NCBI GenBank assembly: GCA_009908725.1
Contig: JAAAOT010000374.1
Span: 1 to 37,024, forward strand
Origin: Bacteroidota bacterium
GTDB lineage: Bacteria; Bacteroidota; Rhodothermia; Rhodothermales; Salinibacteraceae
Length of the DNA: 37,024 nucleotides
Direction: 5' to 3'
Part shown: in pieces, positions 25,473 to 34,571 of the stretch
Numbering within the stretch: position 1 is the first letter of the stretch
Layout: the number at the start of each line of letters is the position of its first letter
The notes under the pieces: generated by a model
The model's input: only the letters and a program-made list of their open reading frames with translations
What the model was told of the DNA's origin: nothing
Databases searched by the model: none
Position numbers and translations under genes: made by a program

Positions 25473-26297
25473 TCATGCCGCTCGGTGTTCTGGGACCTCG
25501 GGGATGTCTGTTCCTGAGTAGGGAACGACGAGGGGGCAGTCGTGACATGGATGCGGCTGGACGAGGACCGAAACGTCGAATACGTCCCGGATGAGCGATG
25601 GCGTCAGGACGTCATCGGGTCGTCCCTGCGCAGCGATGGCTCCTTTTCGTAAGACGACGACGTGGTCGGCGTACTGGGCGGCGAGGTTTAGGTCGTGGAG
25701 CACGGCCAGGACCCCGGCGCCCTCGACGGCGAGGGCCGTCGCGATTGAGAGCACGCCGTGCTGGTGGGCGAGGTCGAGGCTCGCGGTCGGCTCGTCGAGC
25801 AGGAGGTACCGATGACCGTTGTCGGGCGGGTCCCACACCTGCGCGAGGGCCCGTGCGAGGTGCACGCGCTGCTGCTCGCCACCGGAAAGGGTAGCGTAGT
25901 CCCGGTCCGCAAAGTCGGTCATCGCCACCCGGTCGAGCGCGGCATAGGCGATCTCGACATCGGTCTGGGACTCGGTTGCTCCCCTCACGTGCGGCGTGCG
26001 CCCCATCAGCACAACGTCGACGACCGAAAACGAGAACGGAAGGGACACCTTCTGTGGCAGAACCGCACGGCGGAGTGCCTGCTGGTGTGCGGTGAAGGCG
26101 GTCAGCGCGCGGTCGTCCATCCGGACGCTGCCACCGGAGGGGGCCTGCGTCCCGCTGACCGTCCGAAGCAGCGTGGTCTTGCCCGCCCCGTTCGGTCCGA
26201 CGACAACCGTCACGCGCCCGGGCCGCACGCTCGTCGTGACGTCTTCAAGCAGGACGGCCTCGCCGATTCGTACGGTTACGTCGCGTACGTCGATCAT
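25473..26297 (-). CDS. hmuV: Heme ABC transporter ATP-binding protein HmuV
   Basis: A 274-residue ABC ATPase powering heme import through HmuU. Walker [10 protein letters not shown] (34-42), Q loop LPQKVSLPF, signature LSGGEQQRV (from 137), Walker [13 protein letters not shown] and the switch histidine [12 protein letters not shown] are intact. [14 protein letters not shown] is typical of the HmuV/FepC group. [10 protein letters not shown] at 26297 is the family start; the open frame extends upstream to 26393 without homology. The C-terminus has an unusual HPCHDCP motif (two Cys, two His) that might bind metal. Confidence 0.94.
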   Translation of the reverse strand: MIDVRDVTVRIGEAVLLEDVTTSVRPGRVTVVVGPNGAGKTTLLRTVSGTQAPSGGSVRMDDRALTAFTAHQQALRRAVLPQKVSLPFSFSVVDVVLMGRTPHVRGATESQTDVEIAYAALDRVAMTDFADRDYATLSGGEQQRVHLARALAQVWDPPDNGHRYLLLDEPTASLDLAHQHGVLSIATALAVEGAGVLAVLHDLNLAAQYADHVVVLRKGAIAAQGRPDDVLTPSLIRDVFDVSVLVQPHPCHDCPLVVPYSGTDIPEVPEHRAA

Positions 26298-26397
26298 GGG
26301 AATAGTTCGGTTCGGTGAAAAACGTCGTGCCTCGTTTCGGATGCGAATGGACCGCCGCGGATCACTTGTCAAGCTGCTCACCGCGTCAAGCAACGGC

Positions 26398-27630
26398 TTA
26401 CAGCAGCGAGGAGCGGCCGCGCTGCCGGAGGAGGAGCCACAGGAAGAAGGGCCCGCCGACGAGCGCGGTCACGATTCCAATTGGAAGTTCTGCCGGGCTC
26501 ACGATGATGCGGGAGAGCAGGTCGGCACCGACCAGCAGGGTGCCGCCCAGCAACGCCGAACCAGGGAGTAGCATCCGGTGGTCGGGGCCGGCGGCGAGCC
26601 GAAGAAGATGCGGCACGACGAGTCCGACGAAACCAATGATCCCGGATACGGCCACCGATGCGCCGACGGCGAGGGCAGCGCCGCCGATGACGAAGCGCTT
26701 GACCCACTGCGTGTTGATACCGAGGTGTTGCGCCTCGGACTCGCCGAGGAGCATCGCGTTGAGAGATCGCGCCAGCATGGGGGCGGCAAGTACGCAGAGC
26801 AGGACGCAAGGCCCGACCACGGCCAGAGACGACCAGGTCGCCCCGCCAAGGCTACCGAGGGACCAGAACGTAAGATCGCGAAGCTGATCGTCATCGGCGA
26901 TAAAGGTGAGCATGCCGGTTCCTGCGCCGGCCACGGCATTGATCGCGATGCCCGCAAGAAGCATCGTCGCCACCGACGTCCGGCCATTCGACGTCGCCAG
27001 CCGGTAGACCACCACCGTAGCGATCACGCCTCCGGCGAAGGCGGCCAGCGGAAGCAGGACGGCGCTGCTCCACATGGCCGTCGCCCCCGCGGATGCGGCG
27101 GGTAGGAGAACGATCGTTGCGACCGCTCCGAGCGCGGCGCCGCTCGATACACCGATCAGCCCCGGGTCGGCCAGCGGATTCCGAAACAGGCCCTGCATCA
27201 TGGCCCCGCTTACCGACAATCCCGCGCCGACGACCAGCCCGAGGATGACGCGCGGTAAGCGGATGTTGGTCAGAACGAGCGCCTGCCGGGTCTCGAAGCT
27301 CCACGGCAGGCTCAGGCCCACCTGGTCCGCCAGGATGGCGAGCACGGCACTTGGCGCAATATCGACCGCGCCTGTGCCGAGGGCGAGAATCGTCGTCGTT
27401 CCGAGCAAAAGGCTCAGGCCGGAAAGCCACAGTATCGTCCTTCGCTGCCGATACATCACGGCAGAAGACGAGCTTTCTGTTCCGGCAGAGCCTGCGCGTC
27501 GGTCCCCGGTGGCCGGCCCACCGGCGCCGTTCGCACCGGTGGCGCGAGCACCATTTACGGTGTTACGATCGCTCGAAGCCGCATCGGTCGATGGACTCGT
27601 GCGGGCTGAAACGGATTCGCGTGCTTCCAT
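26398..27630 (-). CDS. hmuU: Heme ABC transporter permease HmuU (FecCD family)
   Basis: A 410-residue inner-membrane permease of the FecCD/BtuC family, about ten membrane segments. Family blocks: [54 protein letters not shown] (the loop that contacts the ATPase) and [13 protein letters not shown]. The first 58 residues are a hydrophilic Ala/Ser/Thr/Gly-rich extension not usual in the family. A second ATG at 27456 (MYRQRR) sits right before the first membrane helix and may be the true start. Located between hmuT and hmuV. Confidence 0.94.
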   Translation of the reverse strand: MEARESVSARTSPSTDAASSDRNTVNGARATGANGAGGPATGDRRAGSAGTESSSSAVMYRQRRTILWLSGLSLLLGTTTILALGTGAVDIAPSAVLAILADQVGLSLPWSFETRQALVLTNIRLPRVILGLVVGAGLSVSGAMMQGLFRNPLADPGLIGVSSGAALGAVATIVLLPAASAGATAMWSSAVLLPLAAFAGGVIATVVVYRLATSNGRTSVATMLLAGIAINAVAGAGTGMLTFIADDDQLRDLTFWSLGSLGGATWSSLAVVGPCVLLCVLAAPMLARSLNAMLLGESEAQHLGINTQWVKRFVIGGAALAVGASVAVSGIIGFVGLVVPHLLRLAAGPDHRMLLPGSALLGGTLLVGADLLSRIIVSPAELPIGIVTALVGGPFFLWLLLRQRGRSSLL

Positions 27631-27682
27631 AGGTGCCGAAAGACTCGACGTGAACGGGGAGTGCCGATGTCACGGTGAAGGA

Positions 27683-28624
27683 CTATCGGATGCTGGCAGA
27701 TGAGACGTTCGGATACAGCTTCTGCGTGAGTGTCTTCACTGCCTCCCCGAGGCGCGGGCCGAAGCTGAGCATGAGCAGGTCGTCCATCGCGACGATGCGG
27801 CGGTTCTCCCCGGCGGGTGTGAGCGCGATCCCCGGCTGCTGCAGGAGGCCGTCCACACCGCCGATGCTTTCCAGCCCGCGATCGAGCATCAGGATGACGT
27901 CCGGCTCGGCGGCCGCGACCGATTCGGCTGACATCGGCTTGAAGCCGTCGAAGCCTGTGATGGCGTTGCGCGCGCCGGCGAGCTCGATCATAGCCTCGGC
28001 CGAGGTGCCCCGACCTGCCACCTGCATGGTGCCTGCACCCCGCGCATACACGAACAGCACGCGCGGCTCCTGGTCCGTGGAGGATCGGAGGCGTCGCGCC
28101 TCCTCGAGATCCTCTTCCATCTCGCGGATCAGGCGGTCGGCCGCCTCCCGGCGATCAAGCACGGAGGCAATCGCCCGGATTTTCTCCCGGGCACCGTCCA
28201 CCGACGACTCCTCCGGGATGACGTGAACATCGACGCCCGCCGACCGAAGCTGGTCCAGGGTTTCCGGAGGACCGGTTTCCGCGGACGCCAGGACGACGGT
28301 CGGCTCCAGCGACAGGACGCCCTCCGCCGGGACGCGCCGAAAATAGCCGACGTCGGGCAGCTCCCGGGCCGCTTCCGGGTACAGACTGGAGGCGTCTACG
28401 CCCACTACTTCATCGCCGGCGCCGAGGGCGTACACAATCTCCGTCACCGATCCGCCGAGCGATACGATGCGCATCGCGTCCGATAAATCGTCCGTGTTGG
28501 CGTCAGGGGCGGTATCCGGATTCTGAGCACTCAGCGGCGCAGCGGCGCCAGCAAGCGATAGCGCCGCCACGGCCAGACAGGCAATGATCCGCGTGAGAAG
28601 GGAAGGCGTACAGGTCTGAGTCAT
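27683..28624 (-). CDS. hmuT: Periplasmic heme-binding protein HmuT
   Basis: A 313-residue substrate-binding protein of the heme type. The N-terminus is a signal peptide (hydrophobic IIACLAVAALSLAGAAAPLSA, cleavage near residue 33). Mature domains match HmuT: RIVSLGGSVTEIVYALGAG, VGVDASSLYPEAA with Tyr82 at the position of the conserved heme-ligand tyrosine, and LPDVGYFR. The second lobe has TMQVAGRGTSAEAMI, GARNAITGF and a final LSFGPRLGEA. It carries heme from the outer membrane to HmuUV. Confidence 0.94.
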   Translation of the reverse strand: MTQTCTPSLLTRIIACLAVAALSLAGAAAPLSAQNPDTAPDANTDDLSDAMRIVSLGGSVTEIVYALGAGDEVVGVDASSLYPEAARELPDVGYFRRVPAEGVLSLEPTVVLASAETGPPETLDQLRSAGVDVHVIPEESSVDGAREKIRAIASVLDRREAADRLIREMEEDLEEARRLRSSTDQEPRVLFVYARGAGTMQVAGRGTSAEAMIELAGARNAITGFDGFKPMSAESVAAAEPDVILMLDRGLESIGGVDGLLQQPGIALTPAGENRRIVAMDDLLMLSFGPRLGEAVKTLTQKLYPNVSSASIR

Positions 28625-28726
28625 CGTCGTAGATGTCAGATGAGAGGGGGCGAGAACGTTGCGACCCGGACGACTGTGCTTTGACCGGATGCAAGGAAGC
28701 CTTTGTCGGCCAAAAGAGAGGTCGGC

Positions 28727-29386
28727 CTACTGCAGGCTCGTACCGTCAGACTGGTAGACGTACTCGAACGTGTAGTACCGTCCGGGGTGCTGGTCGCGGT
28801 TCTCCATGGGGATGGCCGGATTGCCTTCGTAGTAACTCACGATCCGGATTTTGGCAAAGCCGTTCCCGTCTCCCGTGCGGACAACGATCGTGCGGCCCGG
28901 AATGGGACGGACGTAGTTTTCGCCGCCGGAGTTGTAGGTGTACCAGCCGTTGCCGGACCCCGGCGGAACGGCGAACGTGCCTGCGTCCGCGTCGTCGACG
29001 ATCAGGTCGCCTTCATCGACCATAGCGACCTCCTCAAATCCGAGTTCGGCGACGTATCCGGCGCCGTTGCCGGGGCCGCTCGTCCCGCCGTTGATGAGAA
29101 TGTTTGTCGACTGTAGGGCGATGTCCCATTCCGTGGAGGTCGAATCATCGACCACGCGGTCTTCGCGGAGACTGTAAAACGTATACTCTCCGGTGCCGAC
29201 GGGACCGCGGGGGCCAATGGACGTCGCTGGATCCGCGGGCAGATCCTGCACCGTGATCGGGTCGGTCAGCGTTTCCTGCTCGTCGGACATCGAGTCGGTG
29301 CTATCGCATCCCGCGATGGTTAGCACGAGCGCGAGGCCCAGAATCAGGGTGGTGAAAGAACGAAGCGTAGAAGTCACGGTCTTCAT
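28727..29386 (-). CDS. hmuY: HmuY family heme-binding lipoprotein
   Basis: A 219-residue lipoprotein with lipobox LTIAGC (Cys27). The fold pattern is that of HmuY: YTFYSLREDRVV, STEWDIALQSTNILINGGTSG, and a C-terminal YYTFEYVYQSDGTSL. In Porphyromonas gingivalis HmuY is a surface hemophore that hands heme to HmuR. The gene lies between the receptor and hmuT. Whether the two heme-ligating histidines of the P. gingivalis protein are kept needs an alignment: this protein has very few histidines, so heme binding may use other residues such as Met or Tyr. Confidence 0.88.
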   Translation of the reverse strand: MKTVTSTLRSFTTLILGLALVLTIAGCDSTDSMSDEQETLTDPITVQDLPADPATSIGPRGPVGTGEYTFYSLREDRVVDDSTSTEWDIALQSTNILINGGTSGPGNGAGYVAELGFEEVAMVDEGDLIVDDADAGTFAVPPGSGNGWYTYNSGGENYVRPIPGRTIVVRTGDGNGFAKIRIVSYYEGNPAIPMENRDQHPGRYYTFEYVYQSDGTSLQ

Positions 29387-29459
29387 GGTCGGTGAGAAAG
29401 TGAAAACAGGTGTTGCGTGGAGTAAACCTTGATTGGAGGCGCCGAGGATGCGGCATCGG

Positions 29460-31595
29460 TTAGAACGTCAGCTTCAACTCGGCGAACCATTCACGCCCGG
29501 AGAGATGCGGCGTGTGCATCGCGTCGCGGTGGTCGGTGACGTTGTTGACACCGATCACGACAGCATGATCTTGGAATACCGTTTGGGTAAGCACGGCGTC
29601 GAGGGTGCCGTGCGCAGGCGCATATTCGGCGTCGGTATCGACGATGCCGTTACCGTTGAGATCGGCGAAGCCGTACCGTCCGCGGTATCGTCCCTGAACG
29701 GAGGCGGTGAGCCCGATCGGGCTGATCTCGTATGCGAACTGAACGGTTGCCGTATGGCGGGACCGCCCGGTCAGGCCGCCGTAGTCGCTTTTCGTAACCC
29801 GAACATCCCGTCCGGACGCGTCCCGCCGGTAAATCCGCCCGGCTTCAAGGTCCTGAAGGACGTCCCGGTCTCGAGCCTGAAGAAATGTGTAGCTGAGTGT
29901 TGCCTGGAGGGCAGGCGTGGGCTGAAGCGTCGTCTGCGCCTCGATGCCGCGGGTGTAGACGGATCCGCGGTTGAAGTAGGTGAAGACCTGCTGCCCGTTG
30001 GTTTTCGTCGCGACAGGTTGCGTGTCGATCAGATTGTCAATCTCGTTGTGAAAGAGATTGACGTCGGCGGAGACGGCGTCGACCGGCTGCACCGTCGCCC
30101 CGACGTTGAAGGCCAGGGATCGCTCGGCTTCCAGGGCCCCTCCCAGACCGGATGGATCGCGCAGGAAAGACTGAATCTGACCATTTTCCTCGATCGCGGC
30201 CAGTTCAGATCGAACGTATTCCGCGCCGAGCACGGTGTAGCCTACCCGTGCATTGGTGAAGTTGAGGTACAGCTGGCGGAAGGCCGGTGCTTTGTATCCG
30301 CTCCCGACCGATGCCCGCAGGCGGACGGCGTCCGAAAGGCGATAGAGCGATGACAGACGCGGGCTGAGCCGCGTTGCGTAGTCGGTGTGGATGTCAAGCC
30401 GGGCTCCGGGGACCACTTTGAGACGTTCGGTCGGCGTCCATTCGTCCTGAATGAAGACGAAGCCGCCGGAGCGGTCGCCGACAACCCGGTCGGCGTCGAC
30501 CGATTCGTGAATGAAACCGGTGCCGGCGGTCAGCAGGTGCTGGCGTCCAAGTGTGGTGGTCCCCTCGACGTCGGCCTTGGTAAAGAGCTGGTTAAAGCCG
30601 CTCTCCTCCAGCGTCGCGCCGGCGTCTGTTTGCTGCAGATTCCGCCGCGTATGGTAGCCGGATGTGTGCACGGATCCGGTCAGTTTCGTGCCGGGGCGCA
30701 CCGTGTACGTCAATTGCGGGGTCACGCTCCAGTCCGTTCGCTCGGCAGATTGGTCGAACAGGGCGGTTTCGCCCCGCACTTCGACCCGGCTGGTCTGCTG
30801 CTCGTGCGTCGCGCGACCCCGAAGCTGGAGGTGCGTCGAGTTGCTCAGGTCGCGGCGGACGGTGGCTCGCGCCGTGTAATCGGAGAACGACGGGACGGTC
30901 GGCGCCACGGTCTCGGGGACAAGATCGTATCCGGCCGACGCGTATCGCTGCAGCGTCATGGACGCCTGCGTCGTCCCGCCGCTCTCCGCATGAATGGCGA
31001 CATCGGAAGTGCCGTGCGTGCCGTAGCGGGTCCGAACCTCGGCGCCGAGGTTAGCGTCGGGAGTTTTCGTGATGATGTTGACGACGCCCGCAAGCGCCTC
31101 GCTCCCGTAGAGCGACGACGACGGCCCCCGGACGACCTCTACCCGCTCGATGCCCCGAACGGAGACGCGGTCCAGATTCAGCGTTCCCGCGGTTCTACCG
31201 ACGATGCGCTGCCCGTCGATGAGAATGAGCGTGTAGTCGGCGCCGAGGCCCTGAATTTGAAGACCGGCGCCGTGGTCGTAGTTCAGCGTCAGGCCGGGCT
31301 GTACCGCGAGAAGGTCGGAAAGGCGCGTGGCACCCTGCCGGTCGATGATCTCCCCCGTGATGACCGAAACGGGAACGGACAGATCTTCGGGAGCAGTGTA
31401 GGTCTTCGTGGCAGTCACCACGAGTTCATCCATTTCCACCGGCGCGCCCATGGTCACCGTGGCGGTCGTGTCGGCAGCCGTGGTATCCGGTGACGCGGCT
31501 TCCCCTGATGACTGCGCCGCCGCCGGCACCGTCACGGTCGCAGCAAGCAGCATCATGCCGACAGCGGAGGCGAGAACCGAGCGGATCGAGCGCAT
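29460..31595 (-). CDS. hmuR: TonB-dependent outer membrane heme receptor (HmuR-like)
   Basis: A 711-residue receptor. Signal peptide 1-28 (ends VPAAAQ), a TonB-box-like DELVVTATK (about 55-63), a plug domain with RLSDLLAVQPGLTL, GLGADYTLILIDGQRIVGR and RVEVVRGPSSSLYGSEALAG, then a 22-strand barrel ending in EWFAELKLTF. The plug is of the BtuB/HmuR style. A YKAP segment resembles the FRAP box of heme receptors but the NPDL half is not evident. First gene of the heme locus; the assignment to heme rests mainly on context (hmuY, T, U, V, S follow). An AT-rich promoter and possible iron box precede it. Confidence 0.9.
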   Translation of the reverse strand: MRSIRSVLASAVGMMLLAATVTVPAAAQSSGEAASPDTTAADTTATVTMGAPVEMDELVVTATKTYTAPEDLSVPVSVITGEIIDRQGATRLSDLLAVQPGLTLNYDHGAGLQIQGLGADYTLILIDGQRIVGRTAGTLNLDRVSVRGIERVEVVRGPSSSLYGSEALAGVVNIITKTPDANLGAEVRTRYGTHGTSDVAIHAESGGTTQASMTLQRYASAGYDLVPETVAPTVPSFSDYTARATVRRDLSNSTHLQLRGRATHEQQTSRVEVRGETALFDQSAERTDWSVTPQLTYTVRPGTKLTGSVHTSGYHTRRNLQQTDAGATLEESGFNQLFTKADVEGTTTLGRQHLLTAGTGFIHESVDADRVVGDRSGGFVFIQDEWTPTERLKVVPGARLDIHTDYATRLSPRLSSLYRLSDAVRLRASVGSGYKAPAFRQLYLNFTNARVGYTVLGAEYVRSELAAIEENGQIQSFLRDPSGLGGALEAERSLAFNVGATVQPVDAVSADVNLFHNEIDNLIDTQPVATKTNGQQVFTYFNRGSVYTRGIEAQTTLQPTPALQATLSYTFLQARDRDVLQDLEAGRIYRRDASGRDVRVTKSDYGGLTGRSRHTATVQFAYEISPIGLTASVQGRYRGRYGFADLNGNGIVDTDAEYAPAHGTLDAVLTQTVFQDHAVVIGVNNVTDHRDAMHTPHLSGREWFAELKLTF

Positions 31596-31969
31596 TGTAT
31601 CCTTATCTGGACTAGGTCTAAATAACTATTACTACGATATAGAAGGAGTGGCACGTCGTCAACCAGCTAGGACACCTATTCTGCGACGCCTATTCTGCGA
31701 AATTATGGTTAAGGGGAGGTGCGCATGCGTTCCGCGGCCTGGTCCGTTCGCCGCCGAGAATAACCACGCGGACGTGTACGACTTCTCGAGTCTCGCTCCC
31801 GGCCAGACCCCTATCATCGGACGGTTTGTTTAGCGAGGAAGCGCGCCGTCGCAGGCCGAGTGGAACCCAACTGCGTTCGCAGACTAAACGCCTCGATTCC
31901 CCCGCCGGCCATTGCTCCAAGACGCCGAGCGGCGGCCCCGCAGGATGTGCATCAGATGAACGAAGCGAT
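31596..31969. other. Divergent intergenic region of the heme locus and the protease
   Basis: The 374 bases between the receptor and protease genes. Bases 31600-31650 are AT-rich and probably carry the heme promoter. A 14-bp near-perfect direct repeat (CCTATTCTGCGA at 31675 and 31689) lies further on. Bases 31826-31969 are open in the protease frame but lack homology to it. Confidence 0.5.
31606..31622 (-). promoter_or_regulatory. Candidate iron-responsive operator ahead of the heme receptor
   Basis: On the minus strand TTTAGACCTAGTCCAGA is an imperfect 17-base dyad (five Watson-Crick pairs plus one wobble pair) 10 bases before the receptor start codon. The TTAGnC-type half-sites are reminiscent of DtxR/IdeR-type iron or manganese boxes more than of the Fur consensus. 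No other copy was found in the window, so support is weak. Confidence 0.35.
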
Positions 31970-33121
31970 ATGCAATGGGTACGGTTGTGCTGGGTCCTTT
32001 TCGTGGTGCTCCTCACGGGGTGCCGAACGGAGGTCCAGTCCCAGGAAGCGCCGCCACCGCAGCGACCGGCTGTTTCCGATACGATGTCGGTTCAGGAAAA
32101 CGTGAGCCAGTCGCGCCAGAATGCCATCACGCGCGCCGTTTCCGCCGTCTCTCCGGCGGTTGTGAACGTCAACGTCGTCGAGGTTCGGCGCGTCCGCGAC
32201 CCCATGGCGAGCTTCTACGACGATCCGTTCTTCCGGAATTTCTTTCGCCGTCCCCGCGTTCGGGAGCAGCAGGTCGAAAGTCTAGGCAGCGGGTTCGTCA
32301 TATCTCCCGACGGCTATATTGTCACGAATGATCATGTCGCCGGCAATGCGACCGAGATCGACGTATACATGCCGGACGGGCGGACCATGCCGGCTGAGCT
32401 GGTCGGGAGTGACGCAGCGACGGATCTGGCCCTTCTGAAAGTGGAGGCCGACGAGGCCCTGCCCTACCTTGTCTTCGATACGACGGCCGCGCCGATCGTC
32501 GGGGAATGGGTGATTGCGCTGGGCAACCCGTTCGGTCTGTTCGAGTCGGCGGAGCCGTCCGTCACCGTCGGTGTGGTCAGCGCCACCGACCGTAACCTGC
32601 AATCCGGGCGGCAGGGGCGCCTGTACCGCGACATGATCCAAACGGACGCCGCTATCAATCGCGGCAATTCGGGCGGGCCGCTCGTGAGTGCGACTGGCGA
32701 GGTGATCGGGGTGAACACGGCGATTTACAGCGAATCCGGCGGATCCATCGGGATCGGCTTCGCCGTGCCGGCGCAGAAAGCCTCACGAATCATCGACGAG
32801 CTTCGGGAAAACGGGAGCGTCGATCGGTCGTACTACACCGGACTTTATCTCACGACGATAACGCCTCGGATCGCGAACATCCTCGAGCTCGACCAGGCCC
32901 GCGGCGTGCTTGTACGCGACATTGATCCAGGGTCGCCGGCCGACGACACCGGAATCCAACCGTACGACGTGATTCTCAGCATTGATGGCGAAACCATCGA
33001 CACACGCGACGACTACGTGGCCCGCATTTACGATTATCGCCCCGGCGACGAGATCCGCGTTCGAATTCGGAGAAACGGCGTTCTGCTGACCTTACCGCTG
33101 CGCCTCGGTCGCCAGGAGTAG
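31970..33121 (+). CDS. DegP/HtrA-like serine protease, lipoprotein
   Basis: A 383-residue trypsin-like protease with one PDZ domain. The N-terminus MQWVRLCWVLFVVLLTGC has a lipobox (LTGC), so it is probably membrane-anchored in the periplasm rather than soluble like classical DegP. Catalytic triad: His122 (VTNDHVAG), Asp152 (TDLALLKVE), Ser234 (NRGNSGGPL). The PDZ domain covers about 290-380 (GVLVRDIDPGSPADDTGIQ). It degrades or chaperones misfolded envelope proteins. The start at 31970 is chosen because only it gives a signal sequence. The propeller-like lipoprotein gene follows after 44 bases. Confidence 0.93.
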   Translation: MQWVRLCWVLFVVLLTGCRTEVQSQEAPPPQRPAVSDTMSVQENVSQSRQNAITRAVSAVSPAVVNVNVVEVRRVRDPMASFYDDPFFRNFFRRPRVREQQVESLGSGFVISPDGYIVTNDHVAGNATEIDVYMPDGRTMPAELVGSDAATDLALLKVEADEALPYLVFDTTAAPIVGEWVIALGNPFGLFESAEPSVTVGVVSATDRNLQSGRQGRLYRDMIQTDAAINRGNSGGPLVSATGEVIGVNTAIYSESGGSIGIGFAVPAQKASRIIDELRENGSVDRSYYTGLYLTTITPRIANILELDQARGVLVRDIDPGSPADDTGIQPYDVILSIDGETIDTRDDYVARIYDYRPGDEIRVRIRRNGVLLTLPLRLGRQE

Positions 33122-33165
33122 CAGATCCCCGTTTCGCAGCCCCCTTTTTCCAAACTCCTCCCTCC

Positions 33166-34247
33166 ATGCGTCCCCTCCTCCTCCTTCTGGCCGTCATCGT
33201 ATTTATCGCCGGCTGCACGCCGTCCGGGTGTCGGCGGCAGCAGGAGGAGGGGCTGACGCCGGCCGATTCGACGTCGCGTCAGGTCGCGCAGGAGACGCCG
33301 ACCGACTCGCTTCGCCTCCTGTGGGCCACGAGCGGGCCGGAGGACCAGACGATGTCGTTCCCGCGGACTGTGCGATTTCTCTCCGGCGGTGATGTCGTGG
33401 TGAGCGATGCCGAGCAGGATCGACTGTACCGATACACCGGAGACGGACGCCACGTCGCAACGTACGACCCGGAAGGACTGGACGTCCCGTATCTGGCGGG
33501 AATCCGTGGCGACACGCTTCTCGTGTTCAATGCCGGCGCGAACCGCATCGATGTCCTCGTGGATGGGGAACCGGTGCCGGAGGCATCAACGCCGCTGCAG
33601 CGGCCGTCCGAGCAGTCCCTCGCGTACGTCGTTGCCACCGACACCGCGCTGTACGCGAAAGTCGTCGGGACCGACATTGCCAGCACGATCGGGCGCATCA
33701 CGCCGTCCGGGGCCATGTCACCGACCATGGAATTGCCCGGTCCCTTCTGGCGGCATGCCGGCTTCCTGCGCGTCTGGGACGATCGCCTCATCAGCCTCAC
33801 CGGGTATCGGCCGGTTGTAGACCTTTTCTCCCTGCCGGCCCCGAGCGCTCCGCCGGACACACTCGCACTCGTCGGTTTCGATTCGCCGATGCTCGAGCGC
33901 AGCTATCGCTTCCTGCAGGGCGACGTGGATAACGCCCCGGTGCTGTCGGCCTCGGCGGCTCCCGCAGGCAACCAGCTCTACGTCTTGAACCTTCGACCGA
34001 GCACCATGCGCGTCGACGTGTTCGGTCGCGACGGACGCCTTCAGCGGATCCTGACCGGAACGGGAGCCCCGCGGGAGGGGAGTCTCTATCTGCGTGACGT
34101 TATCTGCGTGACGTGGACGTTCGCGTTTCAGGGGATACGGTGGATGTTGCCGTGGCGCTCACGCTACCTGATCCCGAAGTCCGCCTCTACCGGTGGGTCA
34201 ACGACGGTCCGCTCGACTCGCTCGCCGCTGGCAATGACGTGCCATAG
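33166..34247 (+). pseudogene. Beta-propeller-like lipoprotein, frameshifted by a 14-bp tandem duplication
   Basis: Intact reading begins MRPLLLLLAVIVFIAGC (lipobox, Cys17) and continues with repeated blade-like strands (SGGDVVVSDAEQDRLYRYTG, DGRHVATYDPEG, NQLYVLNLRPSTMRVDVFG). At 34087-34114 the 14 bases TATCTGCGTGACGT occur twice in a row. Removing one copy restores a frame reading YLRDVDVRVSGDTVDVAVAL, then DPEVRLYRWVNDGPL, with a natural stop at 34245-34247 and a product of about 355 residues. With the duplication present the frame runs on as low-quality sequence to 34506. The fold resembles six-bladed propeller lipoproteins of Bacteroidota; function unknown. Follows the protease gene closely and may share its transcript. 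Confidence 0.85.
34087..34114 (+). repeat. 14-bp tandem duplication causing a frameshift
   Basis: TATCTGCGTGACGT at 34087-34100 is repeated exactly at 34101-34114. Because 14 is not a multiple of three it shifts the lipoprotein frame. Deleting either copy restores propeller-like sequence to a proper stop. Confidence 0.92.
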
Positions 34248-34571
34248 AGTAAAAATCGACCGGTGTCTGACCACTGAACGGCTTCCCCGCGATATGCCGG
34301 CCGGGATTGTACCCGGGCCGAGGAGGCAAGCCGTCCTGCCGACGCACTCCGTCTCCTGTCTCCCGACATACGAACGACCCGGTTCACCGGGGAGGGCGGA
34401 GCCGGGTCGTCGTGGGTCTTTCGGCAGCGGATCTCCGGGCTGGAATCCGGTGCCTGCGTCTGTTTCGTTCTGTTTCGTTGCGGGGGGCCGCGTCGGCGGA
34501 GGTTAGTACGAATGCGTGGCTCCGCTGTAGGGCAGGCGGAATCGAATACGCGTCCCGCCCGTGGGAAGCAC
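34248..34571. other. Intergenic region with a GC-rich hairpin
   Basis: After the original lipoprotein stop. ACGACCCGG (34374-34382) pairs with CCGGGTCGT (34402-34410), a 9-bp perfect stem around a 19-base loop. It may end transcription of the convergent genes, but no T-tract follows on either strand. No gene. Confidence 0.5.

Noticed and set aside
31408-31833. 141-residue frame across the heme receptor start and promoter
   Set aside because: It is antisense to the receptor and runs through AT-rich promoter DNA; no family resemblance.
34374-34410. Rho-independent terminator
   Set aside because: The 9-bp GC-rich stem is convincing but no T-tract follows on either strand, so it is recorded only as a hairpin.
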